Part shown: piece after piece, positions 32,941 through 45,290 of the stretch | Layout: every line of letters begins with the position of its first letter | Position numbering within the stretch: the first letter of the stretch is position 1 | DNA from: Parelaphostrongylus tenuis | Taxonomy: Eukaryota; Nematoda; Chromadorea; Rhabditida; Metastrongylidae | Length of the DNA stretch: 64,000 nt | Direction: 5' to 3' | Assembly: GCA_019055375.1 (NCBI GenBank) | Contig: JAHQIW010004523.1 | Coordinates: forward strand, 496,001-560,000 | Translations under genes and position numbers: made by a program | The notes under the pieces: generated by a model | What the model saw: only the letters and a program-made list of their open reading frames with translations | Database searches by the model: none | What the model was told of the DNA's origin: nothing

Positions 32941-33132
32941 GGTTGAGAACTTCATAATTTTATCTGGCTTTTATTCTTCTGTAGTATCAATCACGCGGAA
33001 GAAGCGTCAACTGCGGACATTTTGCTCAGACACCACCTTCATATATGGAAAGAATTTACGGAATGGCAACTCCGTAGGTCATCTATTTCAATGACTCTTT
33101 CGAGATGCCGAGGTTAACATATCAACTTTCAG

Positions 33133-33206
33133 TACGGGCGTTCATATGTCGGCTGGTTCACCGCCTCCCGGCGAATACTATGAACCTAAGGGTATCATGT
33201 TTTCGC
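33133..33206 (+). CDS. Gene U copy B, exon 3
   Basis: 74 nt after ATCAACTTTCAG, ending TTCGC|GTGAGT. Contains GEYYEPKGIMFS, identical to A in this part. Confidence 0.55.
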
Positions 33207-33379
33207 GTGAGTTCGCTATTCGTTTTCAACTGGGTTGCTTTCTTAAAGTACCAATTTGGCATTTGGCAGGGAAGAACTGTGCATTTAATGGACGGTTTTA
33301 CAATGAAAATGCACAATCCTCTTTGAGTGGTTTTCCAAGTTGCCAAAAAATGGCATGTTTTTACAAAAGCTGAGTGGAG

Positions 33380-33667
33380 AAGAATCTCTATTCCATCAAA
33401 TTCGGATTATTTTAGCTCGTATGCGTTATATACCACATTACCGCAATGGCAGCCGAACGACTACCACCAATGGGAGTGGCGAAAGCGGTGACGATGTGCG
33501 ACGTCGTGATAAAAGTCCTACGTCGATGCCCTCTAGTTGTGAAAACACGAGCCCGCCAAAGAATGGTTACGGAGACGCCTCAGGATGCGAACAAAAAGCT
33601 CAAGACGGAAAGGAGGATCACATTGCCGACAACTCTTGTAATGCTCAACAATTCTCGGAAGAGTCGC
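33380..33667 (+). CDS. Gene U copy B, exon 4
   Basis: 288 nt (2 + 95 codons + 1), one codon shorter than copy A. Polar linker with SCENTSPPKNGYGDASG and FSEESR. The acceptor GTGGAG is weak. A second open frame overlaps. Confidence 0.45.
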
Positions 33668-34061
33668 GTAAGCAGTACCAGCACTTGGAAAATTTCAACT
33701 AAAAGAGAACTGTTTGTTTGGCGTCATCATTTACCATTTTCTATGATCTACTTGAAACTTGCGAAGAATTTAGCACGAAACATAATTCCAGAGCTCATAT
33801 CTTTCCAATAACATAGAGTAAATCCATGCATTTGAAAGCAGAAGTAAATATGACTTTAGTAGATCAAATAAGTACTGAAACAAAACTGGTACCTCAGCAT
33901 ATTTCTCTTCACCTCCATAGAAAGACCGTTCGTAAGATCATTTTCAATACAAGAACCAGTCAACCAGTTAGAAGCTTGAGATCTAGGGCTAAAACAACTC
34001 CAGTTTGTATAGAAAGTGGGAATCTCGTTATATAGGATTCTAGTGTGCTTATGACTTGCAG

Positions 34062-34364
34062 CTAAATCCGAACCGCCTCGTCGAGATCACTACCAGAAAT
34101 TCTCTGCTACCAGGCCAAGCAACGATTCACACTCTTCGGCTCCACTGCTGCAGCTTTCGCCCAGCGGTACGGCATACGGCTACTGTTACTGGTTGGAGCT
34201 CTACTCCTCAGTCTCCAGTCTGTCCGTTTCAGGAAGGTCACATCACCTATCCGCTCATTTACGTCTCACACGCTGGTTCTATCTCTATTCTTCTCGCATA
34301 TGGCATCGTCATTGAGATGTCGAACGATCGGTGCGTTCGTGTCGTATGTCATGGCAAATTTGCA
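34062..34364 (+). CDS. Gene U copy B, exon 5, with one-base frameshift
   Basis: The first half reads APLLQLSPSGTAYGYCYW in the frame dictated by exon 4. The second half (TYPLIYVSHAGSISILLA, SNDRCVRVVCHGKFA) is in the next frame because of an extra T near 34,221. The sites AGCTTGCAG-type acceptor and GTAAGT donor match copy A. Confidence 0.58.
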
Positions 34365-34867
34365 GTAAGTGCTATACTAAATGTAGAATTTACTTAGTAT
34401 TCTATTTTGATCAGTCTTCTGAGCAGAGCCGTTGAGCTGTACTTGTCTGTGTTTTTAGTAGGTTGTAAAAATGTTCTATAGTGTTTTCGAAATGCATCGA
34501 AAAAATTTGTTGCTTCACCAATTGAGCTCACACAGAAGAAAAATTATCGGTCTTATCGATCAATCGGCCTTTTTCACGGAATCTCCTGAAGCAACGTCGA
34601 ACTGCACGAACAATGCAAATTTAGTCACCATACTCCCTGAAGATCTGTCGATGAGTCTCAGAAACGCTAGCACCTAATTTGTAGAGGAAGTGTAACAGCA
34701 AACAATTTTCGTCTTTGAATGCTCCCATTCTGAAGGCTGTGTAGACAAATGATACATCGTTCGCTACTCAAGAAAACGAGCTCTTTGATGAGCTCAAGTT
34801 CGCACAAAATACATGCGTAAAAATCGTATTCTCAGGCAAGAAGACAGAACTTTTTCAAGAGCTCATC

Positions 34868-35250
34868 ATTGGATTGAGAAGAAAGTTTCTTAACACCCGC
34901 TGAAAATTCAAAGTTCACACATAAATTTAGTTAAAAATAGCAACAATTGTCCTTCAAAATTAATAGCATCATTAGCTACAATTTTCTTGCAACGATTTGC
35001 AAGCTTCCGGATCTGCTCGAAATCGCCATTCCTTGGGCTTCGAATCTAGAACCTCCTGACATGCCTCTTCAACTCGATCAATTATCTCGAAGCGGCGGTC
35101 AAGCAGGAATAGTTCCATTGAGCGTAAAAGACCATAATTACGCATCATCTGGACTGTAGGCATGTTGGGCACGACCTCAACTCCCACTAATTTATTGAAC
35201 TTCTCTTCAGTCTTCTTCACGATGTGAGGTTTGGAAGCTCAGTTTCGTCT
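34868..35250 (-). pseudogene. mariner C-terminal fragment (copy B)
   Basis: The minus-strand frame has VEVVPNMP, LLRSMELFLLDRRFE and ACQEVLDSKPKEWRF, with a TTGAGAAGAAAGTTTC terminal-repeat relic at about 34,873. Counterpart of 7,195-7,560. Confidence 0.65.
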
Positions 35251-35639
35251 ATCGTCATCAGTTGATATCAGAAGAGTAAATCAAAATTTGGTGCACTGTA
35301 AGTAGCGTTTCCGTAGGAGTTTTTTTATGGAAATATTCCTAAGGTATTTTCATTGATTTACAACCAATACTGTGTGAAACAAATGAAAAATTTGAATTTT
35401 TCGCAGGTGTCAAGGAACTTTTTCCGCAATCTTGTATTTCACCCATGAAGACCATGACTGTGTACTTTTGACTGGGGTAACGCTGTAGACGAATACTTTT
35501 AGCATTACTAACTAGTAAAAGGATAATGCCTTCAGTCTCACGCGGTAAAAAGCTCGCTTAGAACGACGTAAAAACAAGCCTTTTCAATAGAAATCGACTA
35601 TAGCACCTCTACTCGTAATCATAAAATCATAATATTAAG

Positions 35640-35771
35640 GCATTCATCAACGGTCATGGGACAGCTTCATGTATTATACACAAGAAGGCGAGAATGCTGC
35701 ACACACGCGATATGGTCTATTCAAAATTCCGTACGTTCTACAAGCTCATACATCATTCGATGTTTATTAAT
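35640..35771 (+). CDS. Candidate further exon of gene U, copy B
   Basis: In phase with exon 5: AFINGHGTASCIIHKKAR then MLHTRDMVYSKF. Almost identical to A apart from one missing A. The 3' boundary is unsettled. Confidence 0.4.
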
Positions 35772-36756
35772 GTAAAGTACTGATGTTTTTTGCATCACCA
35801 AGCTTTAGTAACTTCAAATGAGTTTATCCAGTGATTATCATTTTTCCTTCTTCCTATCAATTTACACACACGGCCGAATCGAAGCTTTCAACGCGTGAAC
35901 ACCGCTCTTTGAAGCATATTTTTTTCAACAGATGCTCTGTTAACAAATAATTAGATGAAGAAAATATTTGTGTTTCTGCTTAGTAAATCCTTACTTACTG
36001 ATAGCAATGTTTAGCTGCTTTGAACGATCGTCTCGCCGTCATCGGTAACGAAGGGATTTTATTCTCAATGAGTCATCTCAACGAGGCTTTTCTGGTGTCG
36101 AGTCACGTCAGAGGTTTATTTCACTCTGCTTTTTGAAGCAACTTACTTTTTTTTCCTTTACTGCGCAGCGAAAGTTTCCGAATTACTCATGCATTCTTAC
36201 AATCTAATTATTTTGCTGTTCAAACTCATCTCATACCTGCTTTGCTGAATATACCCTCACTATTTATCAATGGTTTGATACCTACTGCACGCTAGTAGGC
36301 ATTATCAAGTGTTGAAATAGATTTCAGAATAAGGAATCTCAGTAAGACACCTAAGGTTGGATTCGAATCTCAAGCCCGGTTATGTAATCGTCAGCAAACC
36401 AAGACCAGTTACAGCCGCTCTCACGGGAGAGAGCTAGCTTCCAAGCTGACAAGTTGTACACCAAAATGTCGTACAGAACGGTGGATTGTAGCGTGTAGGG
36501 CACCGAGTGCAAATTTAGCAGAGAACAACAGGCTCAGCTGTATAAATGGAGAACGTGCCGGAGCGTGTATAATTACTCGTAGATATGAAAGCAGGCAAGT
36601 AATGCGTAATCTAGAGTAAATTTTAATGAAACATCGTTAGAAACAAACGCATAATTGTACTACCTTTATTTTCGACTGCTTTCTTCTTTTTATTCTTTCC
36701 TCTCTTTTCTCTCTTTCTCCTTTTATTCTTCTCTTCGGCGTCATGATTATTTCCAG

Positions 36757-36860
36757 GGCCTTCTTCGGTATCATTGGAATTGCTTGATTTCTCATTTGGA
36801 CATCTTGAGAATGATTTCTCTATCAGATTGTTTTATCATGAGGCACAAACTGGTTCCCAA
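36757..36860 (+). CDS. Gene U copy B, exon vi
   Basis: 104 nt after TATTTCCAG, ending TCCCAA|GTAAGT. Contains DFSFGHLENDFSIRLFYHEA, identical to A across that stretch although silent sites differ. Confidence 0.68.
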
Positions 36861-36990
36861 GTAAGTGCTTGTTAAAAACACCTTCCCTGATGACTCGCAA
36901 AAGATATGATATAAACTGATATTAAATTATTCAAAAAGCATTAAAAGTACTTCAAAACGTACGACATACATTCCGTTAATACAACTTCAG

Positions 36991-37072
36991 TACGCGATAG
37001 CGTCAAAGGAGATCGTACATAAGGCTTCTTATTATCGCAGGCCCGATGGTACACTCGTTATGCAAATTAATG
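36991..37072 (+). CDS. Gene U copy B, exon vii
   Basis: 82 nt, same splice sites as copy A. Replacements include K/E, H/Q and D/Y, indicating relaxed constraint in one copy. Confidence 0.58.
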
Positions 37073-37617
37073 GTACGTCGCTCTTATTTCATTTCCTTTT
37101 CGTGCTTTTCTACCGTGAAACGGAAGTCTTACAATTCTGAGAGACAAGATCTCTGGGGTCTGCTTCTCAGAATAGCCTCTAGTCTACTCGAAAAGCAGTT
37201 CTGACAGAAACATCGTCCAATCCTGACATTGACATCTAATTTCTCAAACTTCATGAATTGAGCATAAAGAAAAGTTATATTATGAGAAGACGAGAGTATT
37301 TTGTATATGAAGCTAAAGTGTAATGAGTAATGATAGAACGATATTGCTACTTAGGGGTAGAATAAAACGCATACACATTCAGCTGGATTTTTGCTGTCTT
37401 CAAAGCACCACTGTCACATAAAAGAAAACAGCTAGCGCACTTTCTTGATTTATCTAATTCACATGCTTTTTTAGGGCTGATCGGTCTTTCAGAGATGTGT
37501 GGCAGCCCCTCTGTTCCTTTTATATGGCTAATCAACTGATGTAAAAGCTTAGTTGTCCAATACAATTATATGTGGGGACCACTTGTTGAGCAATTTGGTG
37601 CTGTATGGATTATATGA

Positions 37618-37870
37618 GAGTGCGTGTGGCACAGTGGTTAGAGGTGCTCTGAGACACACACATCGTCGGCTAATCCATGGTCGATGGTTCGATTCCTCGT
37701 CGAAAGATCGCCAATCCTTCCGTCCCTCCGAGGTCGGCGAAATGGTGCCAAACTTGTCTGCGGGGAGAGCACGCACTGATATAATACCTCGTCAGATCAC
37801 TGCTAGTCATTGCAAAGGGCCAAATAAGCATTCAGTCACGTCAAGCGGTTACAGATAAAGACGAATGCAT
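37618..37870 (+). repeat. tRNA-derived SINE, family 1 (copy B)
   Basis: A-box TGGCACAGTGGTTAGAGG at about 37,627 and B-box GGTTCGATTCC at about 37,686. Better preserved than the copy A ortholog at 9,928. Confidence 0.68.
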
Positions 37871-37981
37871 GGCGCAGCCCTCAAAGATTGAACAGCACCA
37901 ACAGATTTTTTTATCCTTTTACTTTGATATATGGTGGGTGTGAACCTTGCTAGAGACCAACGACGTCAGCATCGTTTGTAG

Positions 37982-38106
37982 GTATGATGGTGCGCCAAAG
38001 TCGAAACGGTGACACCACCGTTGACGCTCGTCCGTGTATAATTCAGTATAGTCCTTCGGTGTGTTCGGTGCATGTGCGCAGTTCGTTTATCGACATGGGA
38101 GTTCAG
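37982..38106 (+). CDS. Gene U copy B, exon viii
   Basis: 125 nt after GTTTGTAG, ending GTTCAG|GTTGGT. Contains RQSRNGDTTVDARP and HVRSSFIDMGVQ. Confidence 0.62.
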
Positions 38107-38489
38107 GTTGGTGGTTACAAAACTGTTCTTAAAACTTTCATTTCATGCTGCATCAAGGTGAATTCGTGTCTAAAGTTTCGCAGTAGAAACTAAAACACTC
38201 TGCAAGAGGAGATCATTTCATTGATTTATTGTATTTCTATTTGACTAAGATTTCAATGCAGTGGTTAACGTCACGATAGATTAGGTAATTTCCTCTCGCT
38301 GGCGCCGTAAACCAAGTAGAGGGGCCATAGCGAACCCCTTCGCTTCACAGGGTGTCAAATTAAGACCACCTCAACTCTTTAACCCTTTCGAGGCGGAACG
38401 TATCTGTTCGAATACGCGATTTTTTGGGCCCTTTCTTACTGAAAAAACTTTCTTTTCCGTGAGACGGTACGGAACGGAGGAGCAACCCC

Positions 38490-39300
38490 TTCCGCTCAAC
38501 AGGAACTTCTCACAATAGTATCAGTAATCATTCGAAAGTTTGAAGACGAGCTACTGCGCTACGTGCTCATTTAACAAAACCTTTTTACAGCGTTGTAGCA
38601 TTCAAAAAAATTGTAATTCACACGGTTTCCTCCCTTCTATCATTATCAAGCTTATATTTCGCTGGACAAAACTATTGCCTGAGACTTCTAGCAGCCATTC
38701 AACAGCTTTGACCTTCTCTATAGCGCTGTAGCAAAAAAGAAGCATTTATGTTTCAGAAACGCGTATTTCTCGTAAGACAGAGCTTTTCACTTGGAGTATT
38801 AGTAACCATTCGATAGTGGGAGTTTCGACAATTCCAACGCTATGTTTATTATCGGAAAAGAGCACTTCACTTTAGTGCAACTGAAGAAATAGTATTGAGT
38901 TTTACATATGTCGCACACTGCCTGTCTGTAGGGTGTGTGGTGACAGCGAATCGATAACGCGCAATTGGTAGACCACGTAGGTGCAATTCACATGTGGAGC
39001 GCAATTTTTGTTATTGATTTGGGATTTTTCTCAGCTTCGAGGGAAAGTCCAAATAAAACGTTTCACTCTGATGCAGGAAGATCTTCTTTACACGCTCGTA
39101 TGTTATCGTGCCTTTCAGCGAATTACATTCGTGATGAAAATGAAGGCGTAGCGGGTGTGTAACATAATTAACCTTTGAGCTTTACATCGGTATGAAAAGT
39201 TCTTTTTAAAAATAGAGGATACAGCGCAGTAACCCGAGATCTAAGCTTTCGACTGATTATTTACTCTCTCTTGAAGACTTTTGTTCAGCGAAATGGGTTG
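38490..39300. repeat. ~135-bp degenerate tandem repeat array (copy B)
   Basis: Counterpart of 10,790-11,560, with the same CATTCGAAAG, GTTGTAGCATTC and GCTGTAGCAAAAAAGAAGC boxes. Confidence 0.55.
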
Positions 39301-40257
39301 TTTCGTTAACTTGTGCCGTCTAATAAAAAAGTACCTTTGTTCCGCAGAATTTTAGCAGCCATTTAAAAGCTTGAATTTCAACAATTACAATTATGCTCTT
39401 GGTTTATTAAATTTCTTCTCATTGCGTTGTAGCAGTGGAAATAATATAAGCGTTACACTCAATTTCCTTAGTTTGCCCGGCTGGAGCCTGTGGATGGCTT
39501 TTCGGTAAACTTTCAGTAGTCACTTAATAGCTCAACTCCCGTTAAATTGGTGCTGAAATTGGTTTTCAAAAGTTTTGCAAAGAGCACTGCTAGAGCAAAA
39601 AGAAAACTATGCCTATTACTCAAATAATTTACTCGTCTCTTGAACTTCATAGCCGGCTTATCTGGCCTTGTGGAACAAAAAAGTTGGTACATACTGAACG
39701 ATGAAACTAGGAATTTTCTTTTCGTTCGAAAAATTCTCAGTTTTTCTGTGCAGAAGTCTAGTAGGGATTTTGTTCTATCGTTCTATAGACGCAAACTTTT
39801 TTCCTATTTTCACATTGCCAATTAAATTCAATAGTGATAATAATGCTAAGGCAACCACTAACTATTCCAACTGCAAAATGTAATGACCTTTTTACTCTAA
39901 CAGAACTCGGCGCAAACTTTCAAAATCTAAGAAATCGTCGAGATATGAGCTTTCGAATGACTAATGAAAATTCAGGAATACACCATCTATAAACCTCAAG
40001 GAGCAAATCATCCAATCTGAGTATGAAATGTAGTATTAATTCCACTTTTGCAATAATTGCAACGCAATAAGAAAAGCCTTTATGAAATAAGTAAATTATT
40101 GAAATCGCTGAAATTGAAATTTTTGAATGCTTGTTGAAAGTTCAAAGAAGAAGTTCTTCCAGCGATAGAGGCCTCCAGGAATTCGTTTACCCAAATGTGT
40201 ACATTCCGTTCAAAGAGTGCATTGAAAAATGCATTGTTGAAATACACATGAATTAGT

Positions 40258-40836
40258 AATAGGTTGAGGAGAAAGTTTCCGGAATTTGCCCATAACTTTA
40301 ACATGTTCGCATGTTTTATATGCGATTTTCAAATGGTTAGAAAGCTCGTTTTCTTGCGCACCGATTGATACATAACTCTTCTATACTGCCGCAAGATGGA
40401 ACTGAACCGCGAACAGAAACGACTGTTGATGCTTCACGAGTACAAAGTGGGCACAAATGCCAGTGATACTGTTATCGTCGAATCAATGAGGCATGGGGCG
40501 AAGGAACTTTTGGAAAGACAGCTGTCTACGATCACTTCATACTCATCCACCATACTTGCCAGAGCTGGCAGCGAGTGATTACCACCTCTTCCGGTCAATG
40601 GAACACTTTCTGCGAGACCAGAAGTTCAATAACACGGGCGAGGTCGAGGAAACTCTTCGAAATTTCTTCAACTCTAAGTATAGTGTTTTCTACCGCCGCG
40701 GGATCTTCATGCTGCCAGATCTGTGGCTGAACGTTATCGACTCAGAAGGAAACCACTTTGACTATTAAAGTTGCCTCTTGTTCGAACTTAACTGATGCAT
40801 AAATAAGTTTTTATAAGCAATCTCCTCAACCTATTA
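40258..40836 (+). mobile_element. Internally deleted mariner, plus strand (copy B only)
   Basis: Terminal inverted repeats TAATAGGTTGAGGAG (left) and CTCCTCAACCTATTA (right) flank a deleted transposase. The N-terminus ELNREQKRLLMLHEYKVG (40,399 on) jumps to the C-terminal LPELAASDYHLFRSMEHFL and NSKYSVFYRRGI region, ending near 40,766. The middle, including most catalytic residues, is gone, so it can only move in trans. The copy A site (about 12,713) is empty. Confidence 0.82.
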
Positions 40837-41450
40837 GGTTGAAGAGAAAGTTTCCATCGTTTGATATAACATTCAAAATTCAAGCGTATATTCGGACAAT
40901 AAACAACAGCAACCATTTTTCAAAACCCAACATCATTATCCACCACTTTTTGCCGTCGGACCGCCAGCTTTCGGATCTGATCGAAATACCACTCCTTCGG
41001 CTTTGAATCAGAGAACTCTTGACATGCTTCTTCAACTTCATTGAAAGATTCAAATCGGCGACCTTCTAAAAAAATGTTGCATTGATCGGAAAAGGCCGTT
41101 GTCAGATGGAGCAACGTCCGGACCATAGGTGGATGCGGTAGAATCTCAACTCCGTCCAAGTCCTCAAACTTTGCCTTGGTCTTTTTGGCTGTGTGTGGTT
41201 TTGCGATGTCTTGCTAAAACACAGCGCGCTTTCCACGAACAAGTTCTGGGTACTTCTCGGCCAACTTGTCGTAAACTTGGTCCAGCTGCTCGCAGTAAAG
41301 ATCGGCGCTCATGGATTCGCTATTCGGAGGAAGTTCAAAATGTAAAATCCCTTCAGAATTCCACCAAATGCAAATCATGACCTTTTTGCCAAATCGATTT
41401 TGCTGCGGTACAGATGGCGGTATTTGGCCTTTCTGTTTGACCTCCATTCT
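40834..41450 (-). mobile_element. 5'-truncated mariner, minus strand (copy B only)
   Basis: The minus strand reads GKKVMICIWWNSEGILHFEL, then QDIAKPHTAKK (second catalytic Asp kept) after an in-frame TAG near 41,214, then EILPHPPMVRTLL. There the usual SPD aspartate is lost. The C-terminus runs to about 40,920 and the terminal repeat TATTAGGTTGAAGAGAAAG abuts the other element. Inactive. Confidence 0.82.
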
Positions 41451-41601
41451 GCAGCAGATATAGACAAATTATATATTAGTAGATGCGCAAGAAGTGGACC
41501 TTTCTAGTGATATGAAAAACGCACACGATTCATGCGAAAAAGCGGTATTCTCATCCAAACGATGGAAATTTTCCTTAGAACTAAGCAAAAAAAAATTCCA
41601 G

Positions 41602-41730
41602 GAAAACGAGAAAGCGTACGTGAAGCGAGGTCTCAAGCGTGTCCACGTCTCGCGATCGGGAATGGTGGTGTCTGACGGCCACTGTATTACGTCAATGGAC
41701 CATTTTGGACGCATTATTAGCACTACGTAG
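41602..41730 (+). CDS. Gene U copy B, terminal exon
   Basis: The acceptor AATTCCAG is followed in phase by ENEKAYVKRGLKRVHVSRSG...MDHFGRIISTT and TAG. Intact over 42 codons. Copy A has a nonsense change here. C-terminal end of the gene's product. Confidence 0.62.
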   Translation, partial: ENEKAYVKRGLKRVHVSRSGMVVSDGHCITSMDHFGRIISTT

Positions 41731-42839
41731 AGGACAAAGTACAGACAAACGTGCTGTTTTTTGATGTTCGCCTTTTTCTTCATATGGAAAACTCAACGAA
41801 TCCGTTATTGTCTGTACCAAACTGATTTTATTGCCTTTATTTTATCAATGTTAACTCCGGCCCACCTCCCTTCCGTATGTCATTGGCTTAGTTCGTTTAT
41901 TTCATAGTGTTACGACGTTCTTTTGTGTTTTAGAATCACGTGCATCCCTTTTTAATTGTAGGCAATTCATCTACTGATCCAGGCAAAACTCCGCTGGTTC
42001 GTATTCATGTAACAACACTGAGTTCTATTCATTGTTGTCCATGACCCGTTTTCCCTTTTTTCACAAGGGCAGCTCGTACTTCTATATGTATGTTGCATTG
42101 CCAGGGGGTCTGCCACAGTAGTAGATCTGCTGACATCAATGTCTTTTGAGTCACCCATTGTTTCCGATCGTCAACGATACATAAAATGTTAGAAGGTTTT
42201 TTTAAAGGATTAATGTGAGGTAACAAATCGAGTGAAGAGATGCTGAAACCTGCGCAGTAATTTCTGATGAGTGTAAAATAAAATAGACTTCTACTTCTAA
42301 AACTGCTCCGTTTGAAGTATTAGTCTGAACGTATACCTCCAAAAACGATGCAGGCGTTCCAAAACAAGATGACATTGTTGTCAGCCTTGTCGAATATTCT
42401 TTATAGAGAATAATGCTAGGTTTATCGCTCTTTTATGAACAACAAGAACGCGATAAACAACTTTGGCCTATGTACACCATCGCAAATCTGGGCCGCTGCT
42501 GCACCGCTGAGTTATTAACCCTCTCTGAACGAAACTTCTAGCTTCTCCTTCAAAGATTTAGTAATCATTCGATGACGCAAATCTCGGCAAATTCGTTTGG
42601 TATTTGAAAAGGCCTCATCTCTTCGTTGTAGCAGTGAAAACAAGATTAAGTTGCACCATCAGCACGCATTTTTTGCTATGCTAAAAGGTTTGTGGGTAGA
42701 TTTTCATTATGGTTTAGTAGTTGTTTGCTAAAATAAAACTCAGTCTGGTCTTTGTAAAGGTATTCATAGAGCGAACAGAATAGTAAGTCACACACTCGAA
42801 GATATAGGCACTAAAAGCAAATCATTCTGGGTAGAAAAT
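41731..42839. other. No gene seen
   Basis: Collinear with copy A 12,869-14,335, lacking about 400 bp of A. A minus-strand frame around 41,967-42,158 is open in B but not in A. Confidence 0.4.
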
Positions 42840-43100
42840 CGTGCCCTATTATAATATAAATGAACCAAAAAGTGGGCTGAACCACTATGGCACATCCACC
42901 ATATGGTCGTCATATTGGTCCATCGGATTATCATCTCTTCCGTGCCTCAAAGCATCATCTGAGAGATAAATTTTGAGGACTACAACTAGCTCAGAGGTGG
43001 CCTCACCGACTTCTATGATTGTCAGTCATACGTTTTGGGCAAAAGACATCCTATCTGTGGTCAGCAAATGATTGCATCTTATTGATCATGATGATGATTA
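42840..43100 (+). pseudogene. mariner C-terminal fragment (copy B)
   Basis: Counterpart of 14,336-14,640, more decayed. A GPSDYHLFRAS-like stretch is visible near 42,920. Confidence 0.5.
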
Positions 43101-43639
43101 TACTACTGTTTGATTGAGTCCTTTAGTTGAATAAGAACTGAAATAAAAAGATGTGGACATGAGAAAGAGATCTTGGGACAAACCAAAAGACAATCAACAA
43201 ATTACTCCAAGAGATCAAGATTTATTGATGATAAATTGGAGATATCAACCAATTAATGCACAAAACTTCAAACCAAAATGAGAACTTTAGTCAAAGATAA
43301 TGTAAATGAATCACAGTCTGAATGCTTTCCGTTTATTTTCTACAACGATGATGGTACCCTTAGCTTGAGTTTGTTGCATGTTTCACATTGTAACGCTTTG
43401 ATGCCCGCAAACTTCTCCTCGAAAACGTCCTTCGTTTGCTTTTTGTGAGGCCTACGACCGTTAGCACGATGTCGAATAACAAAACAAACACCTCAACAAC
43501 GCAAATTAGAGACTATTAGAGTTTTTGAATTGGAATAATCGTCACCCTAAATAGCACGAAACTGCAGTTTTTCGTGGATGTCGATGGAACGGCTGCTCAA
43601 AAGACATTGTGACTTATGTTATAAACAGTAGCACCTCCC

Positions 43640-43830
43640 AATAATGTAGAGTGGTGTGCAAAGGTTACGCGTCGGTAGTGCAACGGCTTAGCACGCACCC
43701 CCGGATAGGATGAAGTCTGGGTTCGAATATCAGCTGATGTAAATGTTTTTGCACACCACCCTACATTGTTGGGACTACTGTAACATCATACCAGCGCAAT
43801 AGGCGGTCAAATAAAATGAATTCTGAGTAA
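43640..43830 (+). repeat. tRNA-derived SINE, family 2 (copy B only)
   Basis: Well preserved: AGAGTGGTGTGCAAAG start, A-box CGGTAGTGCAACGGCTTAG, B-box GGGTTCGAATATC, a TTTTTGCACACCACC mirror of the start, and a GGCGGTCAAATAAAATGAAT tail. Copy A near 15,140 lacks it. Confidence 0.75.
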
Positions 43831-44951
43831 CGCCTCCAATCAAATAACGCCTGTATTTTTCGAAAAGAATAGATAGAGCTATATAAAAACAGACATTGCA
43901 ATGTCGACAGAAAATGGCAGTTAACCGTTATAGGTATTGTCCTCACCATTTTTTCTACAAAGTTAAGAAAATGTAAAAGTAATCCAGGACGATTTTTGTC
44001 CAAGCTCTTGTCAGTACTCTCTGATGAAAATGTAACCAATCCACTTTACTGTCGGTATTCCGGCGTATCGTTTTATGATTCATGCACGATGCAGAACTAA
44101 TGAATCCACATCACGGTCATGTGCGACATTATGGCTGTGCAGCAGCTGTTGTTGTGACAAAAATGGAGCATTCGAACGTTTCGATTAGGTTTCTGATTTA
44201 ATAGTATGAGAAAGTACCCATTGGCAACGATAGAACGCTAGGAAACTTTCATGATTTAGTGTTGATAGTATTACTTACCTCCATAATTGTTATAACACTA
44301 ACACCCATCCATAAGCCGAGTTGTCCGCCGAAATCTGAGAGCAGGTTCGGCAACTGAATTAACAAAAGCGATTATTTGACCCTCTTGAGTTTAGCGCATT
44401 CTTAGGACCGCCTTTTTCTCAGCCATGAGCATTGGATAAAAATTCACTGTTTTTTTGACATGCAAACTCGAGGTTTTCATAGCAGTGCTGATTAAAGTTA
44501 ATGGAACAGACGAAAACGCAACAAGGGATCAATTTTTTGATGGTATTAAGCTGGTGCCAAAGTATCTGCGGTGCAAACTATGCATTTTGAATCACTATAT
44601 TTTGGAAAATATTCTCAATACATGTGGCTATGTTTTACATCATTTGAACACTGCTCTTTCGAAGAAAATTCAAATTGATGGACAACGTGAAAACCAAGAC
44701 GAAAACGAGCGGATGTGGAGTATTGGCTCCGATCATCCGGCTCTAAAGAAGACGAAACGCGTCGAAAGGGCGGCCGTAGAGATAAATAAGCTTTTTATCA
44801 ACTTTCTGATTTGCTCAATCATCAAGGAATATATTTATATATCATTTTAAGGCGCATTTCTTCCTCTATGTTTGCTGCAGTAACGTATTATTTGCCGTTT
44901 TTTTATATTAATATTATGATTTGGAGAGGGTGCCAGACAAAACAAAATTGA

Positions 44952-45290
44952 GTGATTTTCATGTTCAATTTCAAAATCGGTCGTAGAGCAGCAGAGACAG
45001 TTTGCAGCATCAAGAACTTATTTGGACGAAGAAATGCTAACGAACGTGCAGTGAAGTGGGTTCAAAAGTTTTGTAAAGGAAACGAGAGCCGTGAAGGTAA
45101 GAAGAGTCACAAAAAAAAGAACCACTGCAGGGCAATCAACGAAACTGATCATGTTAATCTGCACGAGGTTGCAGAAGAACTCAACGTCCGCCATTCTACA
45201 GTCGTCCATTATTTGAGCATATTACAAAATTTCAGTTTCAAGATGCAGCGAAAACGCTATTACTCTTGCACCAACTTTATGATAACATAA
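44952..45290 (+). pseudogene. mariner transposase N-terminal part
   Basis: Frame with FKIGRRAAETVCSIKNLFG, RRNANERAVKWVQKFCKG and NLHEVAEELNVRHSTVVHYL, the bipartite DNA-binding region of mariner transposases. It ends in a stop at 45,288. Downstream sequence to about 45,480 may be further decayed transposase. Shared with copy A, where it is shorter. Confidence 0.75.

Larger units (their letters stand above)
29143..41730 (+). pseudogene. Gene U, copy B: multi-exon gene of unknown function
   Basis: Exons: 29,143-29,243; 29,366-29,423; 33,133-33,206; 33,380-33,667; 34,062-34,364; candidate 35,640-35,771; 36,757-36,860; 36,991-37,072; 37,982-38,106; 41,602-41,730 (ending in TAG). Lengths and phases match copy A, and the terminal exon is intact here. 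Exon 5 has a 1-nt gain near 34,221 (303 nt against 302). If real, this breaks the frame, so the gene would be a pseudogene; an assembly error is the alternative. The last intron hosts a mariner pair. Product unknown. Confidence 0.55.

Noticed and set aside
41967..42226. Minus-strand small protein in copy B
   Set aside because: The start and frame are lost in copy A despite high nucleotide similarity.
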